Of a stretch of DNA of 14,632 nt, positions 9,425 to 14,632 are shown one piece after another. This DNA is from Rodentolepis nana. Lineage: Eukaryota; Platyhelminthes; Cestoda; Cyclophyllidea; Hymenolepididae. Numbering within the stretch: position 1 is the first letter of the stretch; each line of letters begins with the position of its first letter. Under the pieces are notes generated by a model. The model saw only the letters and a program-made list of their open reading frames with translations. It searched no databases and was not told the origin of the DNA. The DNA lies in NCBI GenBank assembly GCA_900617975.1, contig UZAE01012690.1, positions 1-14,632 on the forward strand. Reading direction: 5' to 3'. The translations under genes were made by a program, and so were the position numbers.

Positions 9425-9770
9425 TGTATTTCAAATAGCGGGCTTTATGATACTTATCATTAACCCTTTAGCTGACTTCGGGCTTCACAGAGAGGAGGAG
9501 GAAAAGTGTGGAGAAGGGGGACAGAAGAGTGATTTAAAGATGTGAAAGAGACAGACAGACACAAAGACAGAGAAAAGGTGAAAGTGATCGAATAAAACAT
9601 ACATACACAAAGATAAAGTGAAAAAGGTGAGGTGAGTACCGTGAAAGGGGTCGAATATGGGGTCATGGTAGTTTGAAGTGAGAAGTCAACTGCCGAATAA
9701 TAAACTTTTTGCCGTATGAGTATAAGTTGCCCAGGGTGCCCCACGTGGAGGTAAGTTTATCGCACACCCC
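9425..9770 (-). mobile_element. SINE-like retroposon, copy 3 (346 bp, perfect TSD)
   Basis: This copy defines the element. On the minus strand it starts GGGGTGTGCGATAAACTTACC at 9770 and ends with ATTTGAAATACA at 9425. It is bounded by identical 14-bp direct repeats (9411-9424 and 9771-9784). A duplication of this length, an A-rich 3' end and no long ORF with known motifs are typical of SINEs moved by LINE machinery through target-primed reverse transcription. Relative to the other copies it carries an extra segment of about 45 bp in the pyrimidine-rich middle (about 9565-9612), an imperfect internal duplication. A weak B-box-like ATATTCGACCCC lies at about 9646-9657, some 115 bases from the head; no convincing A box accompanies it. 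The perfect TSD suggests it is the youngest copy here. Confidence 0.9.
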
Positions 9771-9784
9771 TCGAGTAGGGAGTA
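9771..9784. repeat. Target-site duplication, right copy (14 bp)
   Basis: It is identical to 9411-9424 and abuts the GGGG head of copy 3 (minus strand). Confidence 0.9.
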
Positions 9785-9802
9785 AGTGAGGTCGTGAGTT
9801 CT

Positions 9803-9868
9803 TGGTTTGTTAAACACGACATATTTATATAATGATGGTTTGTTAAACACGACATATTTATATAATGA
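9803..9868 (+). repeat. 33-bp tandem duplication, two perfect units
   Basis: Unit 9803-9835, beginning TGGTTTGTTAAACACGAC, is repeated exactly at 9836-9868. It starts 18 bp after the right TSD of copy 3. Perfect identity points to a recent duplication. On the minus strand it encodes a repeated INMSCLTN, but no gene is implied. Confidence 0.95.
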
Positions 9869-9878
9869 CTAAAGTCCC

Positions 9879-9892
9879 TGTCTGTACAGACA
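9879..9892. other. 14-bp perfect palindrome
   Basis: TGTCTGTACAGACA is fully self-complementary. Such a site could bind a dimeric factor, but nothing nearby shows this. Confidence 0.4.
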
Positions 9893-10315
9893 CCACACAC
9901 ATGCACATTCCAAATAACCGTGTTCCACGTGATACTTTTGTTTCCTTTACATCTTTGGGGTAGCTTAGCTAGTTCCGGGAGTCTTTCCAAACACCGGAGA
10001 AGCCGCCATAGAGGTCACTGAGTACAGACAAGCCTTATTAGTGTAGCCATCCACCACACTTCTAACCAAAGATAGCTCTAAACCATTCCTTTATTTCTAA
10101 TATACCGAGGAATTATGAGTAAGTATTTCACCTATCAAATATAAATAAACACAGCAATTTTGATAAGCTGTTAGCAAAAGCGAATGTGCGTTTATGGACT
10201 TAGGTAGGGGGTTAGTAAGGATGGCTTATAAATGAGCCGAGTTCTGGAATATTTTCGATATTTGGGGATTCACTTGTACAATTTGATGAAACTTGAACGA
10301 CTTACAAACGGAAGA
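9893..10315. other. Non-coding stretch
   Basis: I recognise no gene or repeat between the palindrome and copy 4. Confidence 0.5.
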
Positions 10316-10583
10316 TTTATTTATTTCAAATGGCAGGCATTTTGATAGGTATCATTAGCCATTTAGCTGACTTCGGGGTTCACAGAGGGAAGGTTCATTA
10401 AAGTAGCAGAAAGTCGAGGGGTGGGGAGGTAAGGTGAGTACTGTGGAAGGGGTCGAATATGACAACCAGGGGGGTCGTGGTAGTTAGAAGTGAGAAGTCA
10501 ACTGCCGATTAATAGACTTTTTTGCCGTATGAGTATACGTTGCCCAGAGTGCACCACGTGGAGGTAAGTCTATCGCACACTCC
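10316..10583 (-). repeat. SINE-like repeat, copy 4 (internal deletion)
   Basis: On the minus strand it runs from GGAGTGTGCGATAGACTTACC at 10583 to the tail TTTGAAATAAATAAA at 10316. Head and tail are well preserved, including a perfect 8-bp pairing between 10512-10519 and 10566-10573. About 60-70 bp of the pyrimidine-rich middle is missing near 10390-10420. The flanks CTTACAAACGGAAG (10301-10314) and CTTATTAGGAAG (10585-10596) may be a decayed target-site duplication. Confidence 0.88.
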
Positions 10584-11099
10584 GCTTATTAGGAAGAGGA
10601 AGTGGAGAAACTCGTAAACCAGAAAAAAGCACTTTTTTAAAATTTTTTAGAGTTAATCGCAAAGAAGGTGGCATTCAAATAAACAAAAGACCAAATTGTG
10701 TTAAATTGCATTATTGTGTCATTTTTTGTTGGAAAATAGAAGTTTAAAATAAATTGAGCACTATTTGCAAACATAGACCAATTACTATTTGGGAATATTT
10801 TAAATTATCATTGAATTCTAACATGCACTCCGTTATATTGCAGATGCAGAGTGGTGAAACAGTTTTTCCCTAATTCTGGTAACCAGAAATTGCTCCAAAA
10901 CTCAAATCAGTAGATACTATGATCAAATGGATGGTGTGTCTAAGTCTATTGATTTAGTCGAATTACATGAATCTCGAAACCATTTCTTGGTCAGAATTAG
11001 GTAACACGCTATCCTCAATGTCAACGTAGAGTTATGTGTGTGCGTGTGTGCAACTTTGGCTTGACCAATCACAAGTCGCCAACGTGTCAAATACCTACG
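10584..11099. other. AT-rich non-coding stretch
   Basis: No gene is recognised. A short impure GT tract lies at 11035-11050. Confidence 0.5.
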
Positions 11100-11390
11100 C
11101 GGAATTCTGATCACACAAACTCTACCTGAGCACCACATTGACCAATTGAAAACTGGTATTGCCATAAGCGTGTCGATCGATATGCACACCTGCGTATTCT
11201 CACCAGTAGCCGAGTGCACTCCGCACCGCTCAAGGACGAAGATTTCACACGCAAACGATTCGTATAAAAGCGGAGGACTTGAGCGGAGAAAACGGTGGCA
11301 GCGAAGTGATTCGGCTGTGCCCGATAGACGTTCGTGTTCCGCACGGATGCCTTCCAACATCCTCTGGATCCTGTGACCCAGACATATCAA
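11100..11390. other. GC-rich island with overlapping open frames and TATA-like motif
   Basis: The base composition rises sharply compared with both sides, and at least three minus-strand frames and one plus-strand frame stay open over about 200 bp. The longest is 155 codons on the minus strand (11390 to 10923). It resembles no family I know, and its C-terminal third is translated from the AT-rich flank. A TATAAAAG at 11263-11270 (plus strand) is followed by GC-rich sequence and could be a core promoter reading rightward. Open frames in several readings at once are better explained by few AT-rich stop codons than by coding. Confidence 0.3.
11263..11270 (+). promoter_or_regulatory. TATA-box-like motif
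   Basis: TATAAAAG lies inside the GC-rich island, where such a motif is less likely by chance than in the AT-rich flanks. A short ATG-initiated frame of 9 codons starts at 11347. No downstream gene is recognised, so use as a promoter is unproven. Confidence 0.25.
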
Positions 11391-12027
11391 TAATGACTTT
11401 CAAAGAAAACTGACCGTGTGTGTGTCCCAACATTGCATCAAAAGGCTGTGAAAATGTACAAACTCTATCTCTACTCAACGCGCTTGATACTATAAATCGC
11501 GTTCATTAATAATAATGTTATCCAACTAACTGACTTCTCTCATAATATTTGTCAATTGTTACTTGCCTAAGCCTTTCATATTCTCAACACAAAAATTCTA
11601 TATCTACATGAATACATAATTTCAATAAATGTTTTTCTCAATTCATTGCATCTTTTCGTTTAATTTCATTGGTTTAAGGGCTTTGAAGGCAAAAAGTAGT
11701 GAATAAACCGATTGGTGGAGTAATTATAGCCTGTATAAACTTGTCTCAGCGGATAAAGAGGAGAAATTAGCTAAGTCTCGGATAAGGGTTGAGTATAAAT
11801 GGGCAAAGGTGTTGGATATTAAGCATATACTCATCGAAGTTTTAACTCGATCGGAGGTGCTTTAAGCGTATTAAATTAGCAAGATATAAAATCGCATTTC
11901 CTTAAGGCACAGACAACCTAGATTGACTAAACTGGGCAATAGACCACAAAAACAGGGCGAAACGCGAGTAATTATGCCTCAAGAGAAAACTTTTCCAAGT
12001 TTCTGCACCATTTTATATAAAGTACAT
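11391..12027. other. AT-rich non-coding stretch
   Basis: I see no gene or RNA gene. It ends at the head of repeat copy 5. Confidence 0.5.
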
Positions 12028-12350
12028 GGGGTGTGCGATAGACTCTCGTTCACGTGGTGAACCCCGGGCAACGTATACTCAAATGGCGAAAAAGTCTATT
12101 ATTCGGCAGCTGACTTCTGACTTAAAACTATCGTCACCCCACTGTATGTCATATTCCACAACTTCCACAGCACTCATCTCACCTTTTCCTGCCATTGTGT
12201 CTGTCTGCCTCTTTTACATCTATGAACCAATCCTCTGTCCCCTCTCCACTTTTTCTCACTTTGATATTCCTCCTCCCCTCTATGAATCCCGAAGTCAGCT
12301 AAAGGGTTAATGATAACTACCAAAATGCCTACCATTCGAAATAAATAGAT
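12028..12350 (+). repeat. SINE-like repeat, copy 5
   Basis: It starts GGGGTGTGCGATAGACTC at 12028. CACGTGG, CGTATACTC, GGCAGCTGACTTC, the pyrimidine-rich middle and CCCGAAGTCAGCTAAAGGG follow. It ends CATTCGAAATAAATAGAT near 12350. No clear target-site duplication is visible. The long frame at 12026-12310 is the repeat itself read through its stop-poor pyrimidine tract. Confidence 0.9.
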
Positions 12351-12745
12351 ATTAACGATGCGTAATTGAGAGATGCGCATATCTTCAGTCACTCCTTATC
12401 ACTGGCACAACCTTTAATAGATGATTTGTCTTCAATTATCATTTTTTCGTAAACGCATGGTCTATAAAATGATTTCCATCAGATCACTTCAGTCAATTGT
12501 CTTGTTGTTGAAACTCTCTTGAGAGTTTTGGTGGAATGATGAAATGTTTTAACATGGATTCTGCCTAAACCCACTTTTTTTCATACCCTCTTCATGTCAA
12601 AATCTTCTTATTAACAGGTATTTGACACAAAGTCAATTATTTTCTCGTTTAATATTCATGAAATCCACTCAAAAAGTACTCAAAAAAAGCAAATTTGCTT
12701 GGTGCTACAGCACTTCAATTAGACTCAAATACATGGGTGCTAACC

Positions 12746-12772
12746 GGGTGGGGGTGGGGGGAAGGGGGAGGT
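12746..12772 (+). other. Strong G-quadruplex-type tract
   Basis: Runs of 3, 5, 6 and 5 G are separated by one or two bases (T, T, AA), followed by AGG. This meets the usual four-run rule with very short loops. Confidence 0.65.
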
Positions 12773-12909
12773 CGAGGTCTAATGCAATTACCTTATCGAC
12801 CGTGAGAATGTCTTAAATTCACAGAAGTGAATGTCTTCTCTGTTAACGCAAGAAATGCCTCAGGTCAGAACCTAACCATGCTCACAGTGAGGTCAGGTAG
12901 TTAGAACCA

Positions 12910-12966
12910 CCCCCTGCCCCCCCCCCGTGACCACGTTTCGATACACACACACCCCCAATCGCCCCC
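12910..12966 (-). other. C-run tract (minus-strand G-runs)
   Basis: C-runs of 5, 10, 5 and 5 occur across 57 bases. The complementary strand therefore has G-runs about 140 bp from the plus-strand G tract, and the two could also pair with each other. Confidence 0.5.
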
Positions 12967-13321
12967 TTTATAATTTGAGTGCAACTTGCAAGGGTGTCGC
13001 ATGAGGAATAGCAAATTTTCATGCAAACGATAGTGTTTTTTTTAAATAAATCGTATTTTATGCAAAAGGACTGAACTTAATTTAATAATAAATTAATAAA
13101 TTCAGGATATAAGGCATTAAGTGAACTCATTTCAAAACCTTATTCTGCAAAAGTCATTTGGAGGTAAATTGGTTGCGAGTTCGTATTCCTCAAATATTTA
13201 TTTCCATGTAAGTAAAACTACTTAATAATTGCAACTTCTCTGCGCTATTTTTGAGCACAAATAAGAAGGAAATAGTACATATAGAAGTCAGTCCTAAAGT
13301 CCCACCTTATACATATAGATA

Positions 13322-13629
13322 TTTTTTCAAACGGCAAGCGCTTGGATAGCTATCATTAGCCCTTTAGCCGACTTCGGGCTTCACAGAGGGGAGGAGGAAC
13401 ATCGAAGTGAAAAAAAGTGGAGAGTTGGGGAAAGAAGAGTGATTCACAGATGTAAAAGAGACAGACAGACACGAAGGCAGAGGAAAGGTGAGATGAGTAC
13501 TGTGAAAGGGGTCGAATATGACATAGAGTGGGGTCATGATAGTTTGAAGTGAGAAGTCAACTGCCGAATAACAGACTTTTTGCCGAATGAGTATACGTTG
13601 CCCAGAGAGGCAAGTCTGTTGCACACCCC
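13322..13629 (-). repeat. SINE-like repeat, copy 6
   Basis: On the minus strand it starts GGGGTGTGCAACAGACTTGCC at 13629 and runs through the full family order to the tail near 13322. The segment holding CACGTGG and GGTGCACC in the other copies is deleted (near 13610). The pairing AACAGACTT (13568-13576) with AAGTCTGTT (13612-13620) is a perfect 9 bp. Flanks CATATAGATA (13312-13321) and CATATATATG (13629-13638) may be an imperfect target-site duplication. Confidence 0.9.
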
Positions 13630-14632
13630 ATATATATGACATAATTAAGCCAAAATAGTGGATCGAACGACTCCATAAGTTTGATAACATCAGAGATTGA
13701 ATTCGAATTTCTCAACAAAGTGGCTCCATGATACAGCACACCCCTCAATCAATAAGCTTGGCGAGATTGAACCAGAATTAAACGTTTGCATGGAAGTAAA
13801 ATTTTAACGTACCTTTAAATATATAGTGTTTTGGTAATTGAATTTAAACTTACGTATTAATAAATTACTATGAAAATCGTAATCTAATTATCTACCAAGC
13901 TAGATTGTCAATCAGTAGAGATAGTCAGTCTGGGTCAACTTCAACTCTACTCTTATTGGGTACTACCAAAAACCCTATGACAACTTGTAACAAAGCGTGT
14001 CATTTAAAGAAATTGAAACTTTCAATTAGAGTACTGATATTAGTAAATATGAGCCCTCGATGCGCGATTTCAATTTAATGATCAGTTGTAATAATATTGG
14101 CATTGGAAGTAAACAATGTGGTCACCAACACGATGTTGTGGCTAGAGTTGACAACTGATGAGTAGATTTAAGCACTCAGACTAATGATTAGATAGTAAAA
14201 TTGGAAATGCAAGTTCAGACATCTGTTGAATCGGCCTCTCTAGAGAAATGAGTAGGAGGTCATGAGGTGAATGAACTCACATACTTTGCATCGGTGTCAA
14301 GAATGGAGGACAGTTACGGTGTGTACCTTTGGTTCACACTGTGCACGAGGCGGATTTGACTCAACAACGACTTCTTCTTCCAGTCGAAGAAGAGAACTCA
14401 AAGTTGTGACCAATAGCAAGATGGGGAGGAGGAGGGGAAGGGGGTTAAAATCGGAAATTGATTAGATAAACTTTATCTAAAGTTGGGAACTTCCTTTTAT
14501 AAACGGAAGTAAAATGACTTCTCAATTGGCATAATCCCTCATATCGATTTTTTTCAGTCAGAATGGAGTACAGAAATGAACTATTTTTAAAGTAAACATG
14601 GAATTCCTTTGAGAATTAATAAGAGAGAGAAT
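13630..14632. other. Non-coding stretch to the window end
   Basis: I recognise no gene. A purine-only G-rich tract lies at 14423-14444. The 64-codon plus-strand frame at 14271-14465 is low complexity in its second half and unconvincing. Confidence 0.5.

Larger units (their letters stand above)
12351..13321. other. Non-coding stretch with G- and C-run tracts
   Basis: I see no gene. The notable content is a G-run cluster at 12746-12772 and C-runs at 12910-12966, with a short CA tract between the latter. Confidence 0.5.

Noticed and set aside
9425..9770. Repeat family as a MITE or other DNA transposon
   Set aside because: The ends are not inverted repeats of each other (GGGGTGTGCG head, A-rich tail), and the 14-bp TSD and A-rich 3' end fit retroposition.
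11111..11150. Minus-strand peptide IGQCGAQVEF resembling the tubulin N-terminal GQCGNQIG motif
   Set aside because: There is no Met at the right distance, a stop follows four residues later, and no downstream tubulin exon is visible. The match is too short to stand.
13364..13748. ORFs of 108 and 63 codons on the minus strand
   Set aside because: They are read through repeat copy 6 and its flank; stop scarcity in the pyrimidine tract explains them.
14150..14190. CTGATGAGT...ACTC, a hammerhead-like core with a short stem II
   Set aside because: The stem is followed by AGAC in place of GAAA, and no flanking stems I and III are found.

Overview
The window looks like nuclear DNA of an invertebrate animal. 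It is AT-rich, with intron-containing genes, dispersed retroposons and simple repeats. My best guess is a parasitic flatworm, because the one clear gene mixes very short introns (40-81 bp) with two long ones (787 and 838 bp). That pattern is known from flatworms, but this is inference and not a species call.

The one firmly identified gene is S-adenosylmethionine decarboxylase (AMD1, polyamine synthesis) on the minus strand, 5664 down to 2486. I rebuilt it from 11 coding exons with GT-AG introns. Together they encode 352 residues, including the pyruvoyl-forming Glu-Ser-Ser site and the other catalytic residues. Two acidic residues that make the enzyme respond to putrescine in mammals are replaced. 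A poly(A) signal lies 116 bp past the stop. A possible convergent gene end lies just beyond it on the plus strand (2079-2325, poly(A) signal at 2383).

The second theme is a dispersed repeat present in six copies: 37-298, 7551-7890, 9425-9770, 10316-10583, 12028-12350 and 13322-13629. It has a constant GGGGTGTGCG-type head, a pyrimidine-rich middle and an A-rich (AAATA-like) tail. One copy is flanked by a perfect 14-bp target-site duplication, so it behaves as a SINE-like retroposon. The head holds an 8-9 bp inverted pairing that is kept by paired substitutions in two copies, which suggests a conserved RNA stem. None of the copies lies inside AMD1.

The rest is mostly non-coding. It holds a weak EGF-like coding fragment at 8117-8212 (minus), a small basic ORF at 6592-6870 (minus), a GC-rich island at 11100-11390 with a TATA-like motif, a 33-bp tandem duplication at 9803-9868, and several G- or C-run tracts. 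I saw no tRNA, rRNA, CRISPR, bacterial insertion sequence or prokaryotic gene organisation.
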